A stretch of 64,000 nucleotides of DNA. It comes from Constrictibacter sp. MBR-5 (GTDB lineage Bacteria > Pseudomonadota > Alphaproteobacteria > JAJUGE01). This document shows, one piece after another, positions 28,190 through 39,892 of the stretch. The notes below the pieces were generated by a model. It was not told the origin of the DNA, did not search any database, and saw only the letters and a list, made by a program, of their open reading frames with translations. A program made the translations under genes and the position numbers. Each line of letters opens with the position of its first letter. The stretch's first letter is position 1. The stretch is from positions 310,001 through 374,000 of the forward strand of contig NZ_JBEPTK010000002.1 in NCBI RefSeq assembly GCF_040549485.1, written 5' to 3'.

Positions 28190-28888
28190 ATGGTTCCGCA
28201 TGGCCCGCGATGGTCCCTTCTCCTCGGTCTGCTCGCCGCGCTGTGGGTGCTCCCGACGGCCGTGGCGGCGCATGCCGTCGCCGAAGGCGACAAGGGCTAC
28301 ATCCAGGAAATAACCGGCGTCCACCTGATGCCCTTCGTGTATCTGGGCGCAAAGCACATGGTCACCGGCTACGACCACATCCTCTTCCTGCTGGGCGTCA
28401 TCTTCTTCCTCTACCGGATGAAGCATATCGCGGTCTATGTGAGCCTGTTCGCGATCGGGCACTCGACCACGATGCTGCTCGGCGTCTATTTCGACATCGG
28501 GATCAACAGCTACCTCATCGACGCCATCATCGGCCTGTCCGTCGTCTACAAGGCGCTCGACAATATCGGCGCATTCCAGCGCTGGTTCGGTTTCCAACCG
28601 GACACGAAGGCCGCGACGCTGATCTTCGGCCTGTTTCACGGCTTCGGCCTCGCCAGCAAGATCATCGACTACGACATCGCCAGCGACGGGCTGGTCCCGA
28701 ACCTCCTCGCCTTCAATGTCGGCGTCGAGATCGGCCAGCTTCTGGCCCTGGGCGCGATCCTGATCGCGATGGGCTTCTGGCGGCGGCACCCCAGCTTCTG
28801 GCGCCACGCCTATACCGCAAACGTCGCGATGATGACGGCCGGCTTCATGCTGATCGGCTATCAGCTCACCGGCTATGCCGTCTCCTGA
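28190..28888 (+). CDS. HupE/UreJ family membrane protein
   Basis: 232 residues with a cleavable signal-like N-terminus (..VLPTAVAAHAV) and about six membrane segments. The family core is HMVTGYDHILFLLGVIFFLY, GHSTTMLLG and FGLFHGFGLASKI, with intramembrane His and Asp residues able to bind metal. HupE/UreJ proteins are linked to nickel (or cobalt) uptake or handling; members in metal islands are not well characterised. ATG 28190 follows CGGAGT. It is followed by the anchor protein with 19 bases between them. Confidence 0.85.
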   Translation: MVPHGPRWSLLLGLLAALWVLPTAVAAHAVAEGDKGYIQEITGVHLMPFVYLGAKHMVTGYDHILFLLGVIFFLYRMKHIAVYVSLFAIGHSTTMLLGVYFDIGINSYLIDAIIGLSVVYKALDNIGAFQRWFGFQPDTKAATLIFGLFHGFGLASKIIDYDIASDGLVPNLLAFNVGVEIGQLLALGAILIAMGFWRRHPSFWRHAYTANVAMMTAGFMLIGYQLTGYAVS

Positions 28889-28907
28889 ACGATCGAGAGG
28901 AACCCTC

Positions 28908-29603
28908 ATGTACAACACCGATATGCCCACCCGCGCCGAACTGCCCACGTCCCGGCAGCTCCTGCGATCGACCGGCATCGCGATCGTGACCGCGGCGGTG
29001 CTGCTCGTCACTGTCGTGCTGCCGTCCGAGTACGGCATCGATCCCACCGGCATCGGGGGGGCGCTCGGCCTGACGGAAATGGGCGAGATCAAGTCGCAGC
29101 TCGCCGACGAGGCCGAAGCCGACCGCCTGCGCGACCTGCAGAACGCTCCCGCGACAGCCCCGAACCCGGATCGGCGCTCCGGTACCATCGGTAGTGTCTT
29201 CGCGTCACTGCTGATCCGTCCGGCGGCGGCGCATGGCCCCGGCGCGATGCACGGCCACGATGCGAGCACCGTCCAGAATGCCTCGGCGGCCCGGTCCGAC
29301 GAGATGTCGGTCACCCTGAAACCCGGTGAGGGCACCGAGGTGAAGCTCGAGATGACGAAGGGCAGCGAGGCGACCTATTTGTGGCGGGCCTCCAGCGGTG
29401 TCGTGAATTTCGACCTGCACGGCGACGGCCCGGGGAACGCCGTCAGCTATGAGAAAGGGCGGGGCGTCAAGGGCGACGAAGGTGTCCTGAAGGCGGCCTT
29501 CGACGGCAATCACGGCTGGTTCTGGCGCAACCGCACCAAGGCCGACGTCACCGTCACGCTGCAGGTGCAGGGGGAGTATTCCAGCCTCAAGCGCATGGAT
29601 TGA
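28908..29603 (+). CDS. Transmembrane anchor protein associated with HupE-like gene
   Basis: 231-residue bitopic protein. It has a short cytoplasmic N-terminus, one membrane helix (GIAIVTAAVLLVTVVLP, about residues 25-42), a linker, a His-rich segment (HGPGAMHGHD) and a periplasmic beta-type domain containing TLKPGEGTEVKLEMTKG and VVNFDLHGDGPG. Similar proteins accompany HupE-like genes in metal-resistance regions; the function is unknown. The start ATG 28908 has GAGAGGA upstream. I infer a periplasmic metal-binding or accessory role. Confidence 0.7.
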   Translation: MYNTDMPTRAELPTSRQLLRSTGIAIVTAAVLLVTVVLPSEYGIDPTGIGGALGLTEMGEIKSQLADEAEADRLRDLQNAPATAPNPDRRSGTIGSVFASLLIRPAAAHGPGAMHGHDASTVQNASAARSDEMSVTLKPGEGTEVKLEMTKGSEATYLWRASSGVVNFDLHGDGPGNAVSYEKGRGVKGDEGVLKAAFDGNHGWFWRNRTKADVTVTLQVQGEYSSLKRMD

Positions 29604-29637
29604 GAACGCGGGCCGGCGGTGAAGCCCCGGCCGACGT

Positions 29638-31038
29638 TCAAATGCCAAGGGCGAACCGCACTACCAGCCCCAGCGCCGCCGTGATGCCCAGCGTGCGCAA
29701 CACCCCGAGCCTGAAGGCGAACAGGCAGGCGGCGGCGGCGATCGTCAGCGCGAGCGCCGCGGCATCGAGGGTCGCCCCGATTGGCAGATCGAAAGCCAGC
29801 GGCCCTGCCTCTACCCGGTGTTGTTCGCGAAACAGCACGCGCAGGCCGAACCAAACGGCAAGATTGGCGACGACGCCGACAACGGCGGCCGTGATCGCCG
29901 CCAGTGCGCCGGCGAGGGCCTGGTTTGCCTGCAAGCGTTCGATCAGTGGCGCGCCTAGAAAGACGAACACGAAACAGGGCGCGAAGGTCACCCACACCGT
30001 GAGGATCGAGCCGACGATGCCGCCCGGCACGCCGCTCAAGGCTTCCGGGGCACGGTAGCCCGCCAGGAAGCCGACGAACTGCAGGACGAGGATGAGCGGC
30101 CCGGGGGTCGTTTCGGCGAGGCCGAGCCCTGCCAGCATCTCCGGCGCGGTCAGCCATCCATAGGCCTGCACCGCGTCCTGCGCGACATAAGCGAGCACCG
30201 CGTAGGCGCCGCCAACGGTCACCACGGCCATCTTGGAGAAGAACCAGGCGATGTCGGCATAGGTACCGCCGACCACCAGCATGAGCAGCGCGACCGGCAC
30301 CAGCCATAGCACCAATCCGATCCAGCCGGCCCGGCGGGCGCGGGAGGCCTGCCGGTCCAACCGACCTGGATCGGTGGCGAGCACCGCGTCGATTAGCGCC
30401 GGGGCATCATCCTTCGCGTCGCCATGGCCGCCGGCCGTGAACGCTTCGGGCCGGAGATAGCCGACGACGCCGGCCCCCAACACCACCAGCGGAAACGGCA
30501 GACCGAGAAAGAACAGGGCGATGAAGGCGGCCCCAGCCAGTGCCCAGCCTGCCGTGCCTCTGAGGGCGCGGCGGGCGATCCGCAGCAGCGCCTCGACCAC
30601 GATCACCAGCACGGCGCATTTGAGGCCGAAGAACAGGGCGTCGACCACCGGCACATCGCCGAGGGTAGCGTAGATCAGGGACAAGGCGAGCATGACGAGC
30701 GCGCCGGGAATGACGAACAGCAAACCAGCGACGAGGCCGCCGCGCACGCCATGCATGGTCCAGCCCAGATAGGTCGCCAGTTGCTGCGCCTCGGGTCCAG
30801 GCAAGAGGGTGCAGAAGTTCAAGGCATGCAGGAAACGGCGCTCGCCGATCCATCGGCGTTCGCTCACCACCTCTCGGTGCATCAGGGCGATCTGTCCCGC
30901 CGGGCCGCCGAAGGAGAGCAGTCCGATTTTAAGCCAGACATGGAAGGCTTCGCCGAAGCTCGGCAAACGTGCTTCCGCCGCGACATGCGCCGGTATCGAG
31001 GCCACGCCGCCAGTCGCTTCCAGGGCGCCGTCGCTCAT
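29638..31038 (-). CDS. chrA: Chromate efflux transporter ChrA
   Basis: 466-residue CHR-family membrane protein made of two homologous halves. The first carries WLKIGLLSFGGPAGQIALMHREVV and LLPGPEAQQLATYLGW, the second SKMAVVTVGGAYAVLAYVAQDAV and AETTPGPLILVLQFVGFLAG. These FGG/GG and PGP motifs are diagnostic. ChrA exports chromate by the membrane potential. ATG 31038 overlaps the stop of the upstream chrB-like gene as ATGA. Convergent with the HupE/anchor genes. Confidence 0.95.
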   Translation of the reverse strand: MSDGALEATGGVASIPAHVAAEARLPSFGEAFHVWLKIGLLSFGGPAGQIALMHREVVSERRWIGERRFLHALNFCTLLPGPEAQQLATYLGWTMHGVRGGLVAGLLFVIPGALVMLALSLIYATLGDVPVVDALFFGLKCAVLVIVVEALLRIARRALRGTAGWALAGAAFIALFFLGLPFPLVVLGAGVVGYLRPEAFTAGGHGDAKDDAPALIDAVLATDPGRLDRQASRARRAGWIGLVLWLVPVALLMLVVGGTYADIAWFFSKMAVVTVGGAYAVLAYVAQDAVQAYGWLTAPEMLAGLGLAETTPGPLILVLQFVGFLAGYRAPEALSGVPGGIVGSILTVWVTFAPCFVFVFLGAPLIERLQANQALAGALAAITAAVVGVVANLAVWFGLRVLFREQHRVEAGPLAFDLPIGATLDAAALALTIAAAACLFAFRLGVLRTLGITAALGLVVRFALGI

Positions 31039-31871
31039 GTGCCTGCCCCTGCGGCCGGGCGTATCGGCGGCGACGGCCAGTTGTGGGTTTCCGCTGTCGC
31101 ATCGCGCGCCCAACGGTAGAAGGCATCATAGACGATCATTGCCGCATCGAGCTGGGCGAGGTCGTCGCGATAGAGGCGTGACAAGCCCAGAGACACGGCC
31201 AACAGCCCAGCAGCCTGGGGAGCGAGATCAAGCCGGTCCGTATCGGCGCCGCGCACGATCAGCGCGAGGCGGTCCAACGCCTTCGAGCGCAGCCCGAAGC
31301 TGTCGACCATCACGTCAAAGGTGCATTGCTCACCGCGATGGCTCCAGAACACCCCCTCGATATCGAAGGGTGTAGCGCCGAAACGCTCCGCCACTGGCTG
31401 CACCTCGGGCGCGGCAACGAACAGGAACATGGCGGAGGGGTCGATGAACCGGCGGATCAGCCAAGGGCAGGCGATACGGTCGATCTTGGGTCGCGCACGC
31501 GTCACCCACAGAGTGGACCCCTCGGCATCGCGCGACGGCAGATGCTCGGGCCGGACGAGAAGGCTGCCGGTGGCGGCCCACGCCTCGAACCCGCCTTCCA
31601 GCGTTTCCGCCTGGGCGCCGCTCTGGCGCAGCCACGCGGCCACCCCTTGGCTCAGCTTCTGTCCCCGCTGGCAGACGACGACGGCCGATTTCCCGGCATA
31701 GGCGGACGCCCATGCCGCAACGGCGCGATAGTCACGGCGGATGGCGCCGGGAAGTTCGCGGGGATCGGCCGCATGGTCTTCCTTGGTGCGCACGTCGATG
31801 ATGACCGGCGCTTCGGGCGTACCGACCAGCCGAGATAATTGTGCAGGCGTAATGACATCCGGGGCGGCCAT
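31035..31871 (-). CDS. Rhodanese-ChrB fusion, chromate resistance protein
   Basis: 278-residue two-domain protein. The N-terminal rhodanese-like domain (about 1-105) contains APVIIDVRTKEDH and the active-site-type loop VVCQRGQKLSQG. The C-terminal ChrB-type domain (about 115-265) contains WVTRARPKIDRIACPWLIRRFIDP and FDIEGVFWSHRGEQCTFD. ChrB senses chromate and controls chrA in some bacteria, but those have a different N-terminal DNA-binding part. Here a rhodanese replaces it, so a redox/sulfur role is as likely as regulation. Translationally coupled to chrA. Confidence 0.88.
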   Translation of the reverse strand: MAAPDVITPAQLSRLVGTPEAPVIIDVRTKEDHAADPRELPGAIRRDYRAVAAWASAYAGKSAVVVCQRGQKLSQGVAAWLRQSGAQAETLEGGFEAWAATGSLLVRPEHLPSRDAEGSTLWVTRARPKIDRIACPWLIRRFIDPSAMFLFVAAPEVQPVAERFGATPFDIEGVFWSHRGEQCTFDVMVDSFGLRSKALDRLALIVRGADTDRLDLAPQAAGLLAVSLGLSRLYRDDLAQLDAAMIVYDAFYRWARDATAETHNWPSPPIRPAAGAGT

Positions 31872-32200
31872 AGGCGTCCACTCCTGAAGCTGGAGATTGG
31901 ACGCGATGCTTCGGCCGAAGCCTCACGGGGTGATCGCGGATGCCCCCTTAGAGAAGAGGATCGCACGGTTCTGACGGGCGTCAAGATGCAATCTTGTGGA
32001 CCGTCCGGCAGCGGCACTGCTGCGTCCAGCACCACGCTGAACCTTTCGCGAATCAGGCGGGGATTGGCCCGCTTCACGTTGACCGACAAGCGCCGGTGCG
32101 GTCGCGGCGTCAGCGGCCGGAGATGTCCTGCTCCATCAGCCTGCGGATATAGCGGGTGTAGCGTATGCCGCTCTCGCGGGCGCCTCCGAGCCGTTGGCCC

Positions 32201-32258
32201 GGAACGCCTCGTCCTTCGAGACGCGGCCTTGGGGCCGCTCCTCAGGATGAGGCGTTCC
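32201..32258. repeat. REP-like palindrome, forward member of a pair
   Basis: 58-base palindrome: GGAACGCCTC at its left end is mirrored by GAGGCGTTCC at its right. Inside, CCTTCGAGACG and CTCCTCAGGATGAGG are the conserved half-sites. The same half-sites recur inside the E2 gene at 41231-41268. Confidence 0.85.
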
Positions 32259-32296
32259 TACTGGGGCGTTTGGTCCTGGTGTGACGGTGCGGTAGG

Positions 32297-32350
32297 CCCT
32301 CGTGCTGAGGAGGGCAGGCCGGAGGCCCGTCCTTCGACGGGCTCAGGACA
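32297..32350. repeat. REP-like palindrome, reverse member of a pair
   Basis: Begins GCCCTCGTGCTGAGGAGGGC and continues through CCGGAGGCCC to GTCCTTCGACGGGCTCAGGAC. It contains CGTGCTGAGGAGG, found again at 41304-41316. Together with the forward element it forms an inverted pair like a BIME. Confidence 0.8.
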
Positions 32351-32626
32351 GGTTCTGGAAGCGGGGTGGGCACGATCCCATCGATGCCTCCGTGCCGACG
32401 TCTTTGCCCCTGGGCCCGCGGGTCAAGCCCGCGGGCGACAATGGAAGAGAGGGGCGACAATGGAGAGAGGGGCGATAGTGGAGAGGGGGCGGCGGTGCGA
32501 AACGACTGCGCGCCGCGGCGCGCGGTGCGCGGTGCTCCGCCCCCTGCGGCTTGCCGCTTGCATCGCTTGCTGCTACCCAAGCCCCATCCTCTCGTCTGAC
32601 ATTTCTGCGCGCCAAGGAGATCAGGT

Positions 32627-33625
32627 ATGAAGGCCGTCGTCCTCCACCAGCACGGCTCGGTGGACAATCTCACATTCGAGCCGTCCTACCGCGACCCGCA
32701 GGTCACCGAGGGCCATGTCGTCCTCAAGGTCGGGGCGACCTCGATCAATTATCACGACGTGTTCACCTGCCGCGGCATGCCGGGCATCAAGGTGCCGCTG
32801 CCGATCATCCCGGGGCTGGACGTCGCCGGCGAGGTGGTCGAGGTCGGGCCGGGGGTCGATGGCTGGAAGGCCGGCGACCGGGTGCTGGTCAATCCGATCC
32901 ATCCGCAGAAGGGCCTGATGGGCGAGATGCTGGACGGCGGCATGGCGGAATACTGCCTGGCGTCGGGCAAGCAGCTGATCCGCATCCCCGAGGGCGTCAC
33001 CTTCGAGCAGGCGGCGTCGCTGCCGGTGGCATACGGCACGGCGCACCGCATGATGTTCACCAACGGCCACATCAAGGCCGGCGAGAAGGTGCTGATCCTG
33101 GGCGCCAGCGGCGGCGTCGGCACCTGCTGCCTGTTCCTGGCCAAGATGGCGGGCTGCGAGGTGATCGTCGCGTCGCAGGCGCAGGACAAGCTCGACAAGC
33201 TGAAGGACCTGGGTGCCGACCACGGCATCTTCTACGACGGCTTCGAGAAGAAGATCTGGGAGATGTACGGCAAGCCGCACCGCCGCACCTTCGACGGCGG
33301 CGTCGACGTGGTCGTCAACTTCACCGGCGGCGACAGCTGGGTGCCCTCGATGCGGTCGCTGAAGCGCGGCGGGCGGATGCTGACCTGCGGTGCGACCGCC
33401 GGCTACGACCCGAAGACCGACATCCGCTTCATCTGGACGTTCGAGCTGAAGATCCTGGGATCCAACAGCTGGACCGTGCAGGACCTGGAGACGCTGATGG
33501 AGATGATCGCCGACGGGCGGCTGACGCCGGCCATCGACCGGGTGCTGCCGCTGGAGCAGGGCCGCGAGGCGGTGAAGATCCTCGAGGACCGCGCCGTCCT
33601 GGGCAAGGTGATCGTGCGGCCGTAA
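32627..33625 (+). CDS. Zinc-dependent alcohol dehydrogenase / quinone oxidoreductase family (MDR)
   Basis: 332-residue medium-chain dehydrogenase/reductase with an N-terminal GroES-like domain (MKAVVLHQHGSVDNLTFEP, then SINYHDVFTCRGMPG and PIIPGLDVAGEVVEVGPGV) and a Rossmann domain with VLILGASGGVGTCCLFLAK. The structural-zinc four-Cys lobe is lacking, and the catalytic-zinc Cys position is not evident, so it is probably a quinone oxidoreductase-like NADPH enzyme. Substrate unknown. ATG 32627 follows AAGGAGATCAGGT. Upstream of a luciferase-like monooxygenase. Confidence 0.85.
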   Translation: MKAVVLHQHGSVDNLTFEPSYRDPQVTEGHVVLKVGATSINYHDVFTCRGMPGIKVPLPIIPGLDVAGEVVEVGPGVDGWKAGDRVLVNPIHPQKGLMGEMLDGGMAEYCLASGKQLIRIPEGVTFEQAASLPVAYGTAHRMMFTNGHIKAGEKVLILGASGGVGTCCLFLAKMAGCEVIVASQAQDKLDKLKDLGADHGIFYDGFEKKIWEMYGKPHRRTFDGGVDVVVNFTGGDSWVPSMRSLKRGGRMLTCGATAGYDPKTDIRFIWTFELKILGSNSWTVQDLETLMEMIADGRLTPAIDRVLPLEQGREAVKILEDRAVLGKVIVRP

Positions 33626-33686
33626 GGCTGACCGTAAGGATCGGGGCCGGCAACCCGTCGCGCCGAGGCATGACCATGGTCGTCCG

Positions 33687-34712
33687 ATGAAGCTGAGCGT
33701 CCTGGACCAGTCGCCGATCCGGGTCGGTGCCACCGCCGTCGATGCGCTGCGCGAGAGCGTGGCGCTGGCGGTGGCGGCGGACGGGCTGGGCTATCACCGC
33801 TACTGGGTGGCCGAGCATCACGGCAGCGGCGGCCTGGCGGGCTCCGCCCCGGAGATCCTGATCGGGCAGATCGCCTCGGCGACGACGCGGCTGCGCGTCG
33901 GCTCCGGCGGCGTGATGATGAACCATTACAGCGCGCTGAAGGTGGCCGAGACGTTCCGCGTGCTCGACGCCTTCCATCCCGGCCGCATCGACCTGGGCCT
34001 GGGGCGGGCGCCGGGCAGCGACCAGATCACGGCGGTGGCGCTGTCGCCGGCCTACCAGCCGATTTCGATCGAGCATTATCCGCGGCAGATCCGCGACCTG
34101 CTCGACTTCCTGCACGGCAGCGTGCCGGGCGACCACCCGTTCGCGCGGATCAAGGTCATCCCGGACGGCGCCACGGTGCCGGAGGTGTGGCTGCTGGGCT
34201 CCAGCGACCAGAGCGGCATCCTGGCGGGCTTCCTGGGGCAGCCCTTCTCCTTCGCGCACTTCATCAACGGCGAGGGCGGCACCGACGTGATGGAGGCCTA
34301 TCGCCGCAACTTCCGCCCGTCGCCGCAGCTGGCGGCACCGAAGGGCAGCATCGGCGTGCACGTCGTCTGCGCCGAGACGATGGAGGAGGCGGACCGCCAG
34401 GCGAAGCCGCGCGACCTGTGGCGGGTGCGCGCCGACTACGGCAACCGCGGCTCGATCCCGACGCTGGACGAGGCGCTCGCCCACGACTACGCGCCGCACG
34501 AGATCGAACGGATCGCCTTCAACCGGAAGCGGCAGGTGATCGGCGATCCCGCCTTCGTGCGCGCACGCCTGGAGGCGCTGGCGGCGGAATACGGCGTCGA
34601 CGAGGTGGTGGTCGTGACGATCACCGGCAGCTGGGAGGCGCGGCTGCGCTCCTACGAGCTGCTCGCCGCGGCGTTCGACCTGCCGGCGGCGGCGGTGCGC
34701 GGGGCGGCGTAG
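33687..34712 (+). CDS. LLM class flavin-dependent oxidoreductase (luciferase-like)
   Basis: 341-residue TIM-barrel flavoprotein of the bacterial luciferase family. It opens MKLSVLDQSPIRVGAT and has RYWVAEHHGSGGLAGSAPEILIGQIA, RLRVGSGGVMMNHYSALKVAETFRVLDAFHPGRIDLGLGRAPG and WLLGSSDQSGILAGFLG. This is the YhbW/MsnO-like group without a known natural substrate, needing reduced FMN from a reductase. Monocistronic or with the upstream MDR gene (61 bases apart). Confidence 0.88.
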   Translation: MKLSVLDQSPIRVGATAVDALRESVALAVAADGLGYHRYWVAEHHGSGGLAGSAPEILIGQIASATTRLRVGSGGVMMNHYSALKVAETFRVLDAFHPGRIDLGLGRAPGSDQITAVALSPAYQPISIEHYPRQIRDLLDFLHGSVPGDHPFARIKVIPDGATVPEVWLLGSSDQSGILAGFLGQPFSFAHFINGEGGTDVMEAYRRNFRPSPQLAAPKGSIGVHVVCAETMEEADRQAKPRDLWRVRADYGNRGSIPTLDEALAHDYAPHEIERIAFNRKRQVIGDPAFVRARLEALAAEYGVDEVVVVTITGSWEARLRSYELLAAAFDLPAAAVRGAA

Positions 34713-34772
34713 CAATTCCGTCGCGGAAGCGTAAAGTCTCCTGGGGGAATACAACCCGCCAAGGAGGGAGAG

Positions 34773-35039
34773 ATGCTCGCCGGCTTGCAGGACTGCATCT
34801 CGCAATCGGAACTGACCGAGGAAGAAATCGAGGCGATCGCCGAGCACGAACACCTGCCGGAGATGGCCGCCCTCGAATACGGCAACTATCTGCTGCACCG
34901 GCCGGACGGTCCGCCGGCGATCAAGAAGATCATCTTCGAGGACATCGAGGCGGCGAAGCGGCGCGGCGACCGCGACCATGCCCTGGCGCTGAAGCTGGTG
35001 CTGCGGCGGTTCGTCCAGGAGCATCCGGACGCGCAGTAG
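34773..35039 (+). CDS. Small conserved-looking acidic protein of unknown function
   Basis: 88 residues, helical and acidic at the N-terminus (SELTEEEIEAIAEHEHLPEMAALEYGNYLL) and basic in the second half (IKKIIFEDIEAAKRRGDRDHALALKLVLRRFVQEHP). No motif or membrane segment that I recognise. It is very likely real: it has an excellent AAGGAGGGAGAG ribosome binding site just before ATG 34773 and typical codon use. Convergent with the MscS gene, 31 bases between stops. Confidence 0.75.
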   Translation: MLAGLQDCISQSELTEEEIEAIAEHEHLPEMAALEYGNYLLHRPDGPPAIKKIIFEDIEAAKRRGDRDHALALKLVLRRFVQEHPDAQ

Positions 35040-35070
35040 CGGCAGCGCCCTTGGCCGCGGAAGGGGCCCG

Positions 35071-36456
35071 CTATTCCTTCTTCGCCGCCGGGTCGAGCAG
35101 GTCCTCGCTGTCCGTCTGCGACCGCTCGCGCGCGATCTCGGCGTCGAGATGGGTGTCGGGCGTCAGGTCGACCCCGGCCGCGGCGGCCGTGCCTGCAGGT
35201 TTCGGGGCGGGCTTTGGCGGGCGCGCGGGCGGCCGGGCCGCATCGCCGGCCGTCGCCAGCGCAGAGGTCAGGTTGACGCGGTAGATCGGCTCCGGCGTCT
35301 CGATGCCGGCGGCGCCGAAACGCGCCAGCACCTGGCGGATCGCCTCGCTGCGCACCTTGGGGAAGGCGTGCCGGCGCTGGTCGACCCAGGCGATGATGTA
35401 GAGGGAGAGGCTGGAATCGCCGACGGCCGAGATCCAGGCGTCGGGCGCCGGGTTCTGCAGGACGCCTTCGACCGCGCCGACGGTCTCGATCGCCAGCGCC
35501 TGCGCCGCGGCGAGGTCGGTGTCGGTGGCGAGGCCCAGGGTGAAGTCGAAGCGCCGCTCCGGATTGCGCGTGAAGTTCACGATCACGCCCTTGAAGACCA
35601 GGGCATTCGGCAGCCGCACATGGTTGCCCTCGGGCGTCAGCAGGATGGTGGCGCGCGAGGTCAGGCGGACCACATGCCCCTCGCGTCCGTCGATCTGCAC
35701 CAGGTCGTGCGGGCTGAACGGCTGGCGCAGGCTGAGCAGGACGCCGGCGACGTAGTTCTCGACCATCTCCTTCAGCGCGAAGCCGACGACGAGGCCGGTG
35801 ACGCCGGCCGCACCCATGACCGCGCCGATCAGCGCCGTCGCCTCCAGGATCTCCAGCGCGAAGACCAGGCCGACGATGACGACGACGGAGCGCACGACCT
35901 GGGCGACCAGCTGGCGCACGAAGCGGTTCGGGCTGACCCGCCGGTAGAGCGCCTCGCGCGCCGAGAGCCAGCGCGCGACGAACCAGAACAGGACGAAGAC
36001 GGCCAGCGCCAGCGCCAGCACGGGCATGTAGACCAGATAGTCCTCGGCGCGCGCGGCGATGCGGTGCCAGGCGCGGCCGGCCTGGCGGGCGACGTCCTCG
36101 CTGACGCGCAGGTCGTTGCGCACGTCGAGCACGCCGTCGATCCGGCCGGCGAGGGTGGCGGCGCGCTCGCGCTCGCCGGGCGACGGCACCTCGCCGCTCA
36201 GCCGTGCGACGCCGCCCTGCACCGACACCTGGACCTGCTCGAACGTGTCGTAGTTGCCGAGCGTCGCGCCGATGCGGCCGGCGATGGTCGCGTCGGTCGG
36301 CGGCGCCGCCGGTTCCGCGGGGGCTTCGACGGCGGGCGGGGAGGGCGCCGGCGTCTGGGCATCCGCCGCCGTGCCGCCGACGGCCAGGAGGACGGCCAGC
36401 AGCGCCACGCGCAGCAGCCGGCCGGCCTCGTTCGTTCGCAGATGTCCCGAGATCAC
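35071..36456 (-). CDS. Small-conductance mechanosensitive channel (MscS) with N-terminal BON domain
   Basis: 461 residues: signal peptide (LLRVALLAVLLAVGGTAADAQ), Pro/Ala linker, periplasmic BON domain (ATIAGRIGATLGNYDTFEQVQ...VLDVRNDLRV), and then membrane helices. The MscS pore helix and beta-domain follow (GAAGVTGLVVGFALKEMVENYVAGVLLSLRQPF then DLVQIDGREGHVVRLTSRATILLTPEG), with a long charged/Pro-rich tail. It releases solutes on osmotic downshock. The start is GTG 36456; no better start exists downstream of the upstream stop. That GTG overlaps the stop of a 14-codon leader frame. Confidence 0.88.
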   Translation of the reverse strand: MISGHLRTNEAGRLLRVALLAVLLAVGGTAADAQTPAPSPPAVEAPAEPAAPPTDATIAGRIGATLGNYDTFEQVQVSVQGGVARLSGEVPSPGERERAATLAGRIDGVLDVRNDLRVSEDVARQAGRAWHRIAARAEDYLVYMPVLALALAVFVLFWFVARWLSAREALYRRVSPNRFVRQLVAQVVRSVVVIVGLVFALEILEATALIGAVMGAAGVTGLVVGFALKEMVENYVAGVLLSLRQPFSPHDLVQIDGREGHVVRLTSRATILLTPEGNHVRLPNALVFKGVIVNFTRNPERRFDFTLGLATDTDLAAAQALAIETVGAVEGVLQNPAPDAWISAVGDSSLSLYIIAWVDQRRHAFPKVRSEAIRQVLARFGAAGIETPEPIYRVNLTSALATAGDAARPPARPPKPAPKPAGTAAAAGVDLTPDTHLDAEIARERSQTDSEDLLDPAAKKE

Positions 36457-36497
36457 CCCGTCAGCCCCCGCATGCGCACCGCTTCGTCGTCGTCCAT
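36453..36497 (-). other. Possible 14-codon leader peptide upstream of mscS-type gene
   Basis: ATG 36497 opens a short frame encoding MDDDEAVRMRGLTG, whose TGA overlaps the GTG start of the channel gene as GTGA. Such an overlap could couple translation. It may be chance, as no strong ribosome binding site precedes it. Confidence 0.3.
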
Positions 36498-36533
36498 ATA
36501 ACCGCCGCGGCGCGAAAGGGCAGGGCGGGCCGC

Positions 36534-37781
<1,248 letters not shown>

Positions 37782-37845
37782 CGTCGCTCCCCCGTCCGCC
37801 GGTGGTGGCGGCGGGCCAGTCTGCTGCGGGACGCGGCGCGCGTAA

Positions 37846-39891
<2,046 letters not shown>

Positions 39892-39892
39892 C

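Larger units (their letters stand above)
31872..32626. other. Gene-free interval with REP pair and a possible 3' gene remnant
   Basis: 755 bases with no intact gene. On the minus strand 32112-32200 reads as the end of a protein (RYTRYIRRLMEQDISGR then stop) that is cut off upstream exactly where the first palindrome begins. It may be the last fragment of a lost gene. Two REP-like palindromes follow (32201-32258 and 32297-32350). The rest, to the oxidoreductase start, is high-G+C and purine-rich (GAGAGGGGCGA repeated near 32448-32490) with no signal I recognise. Confidence 0.55.
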
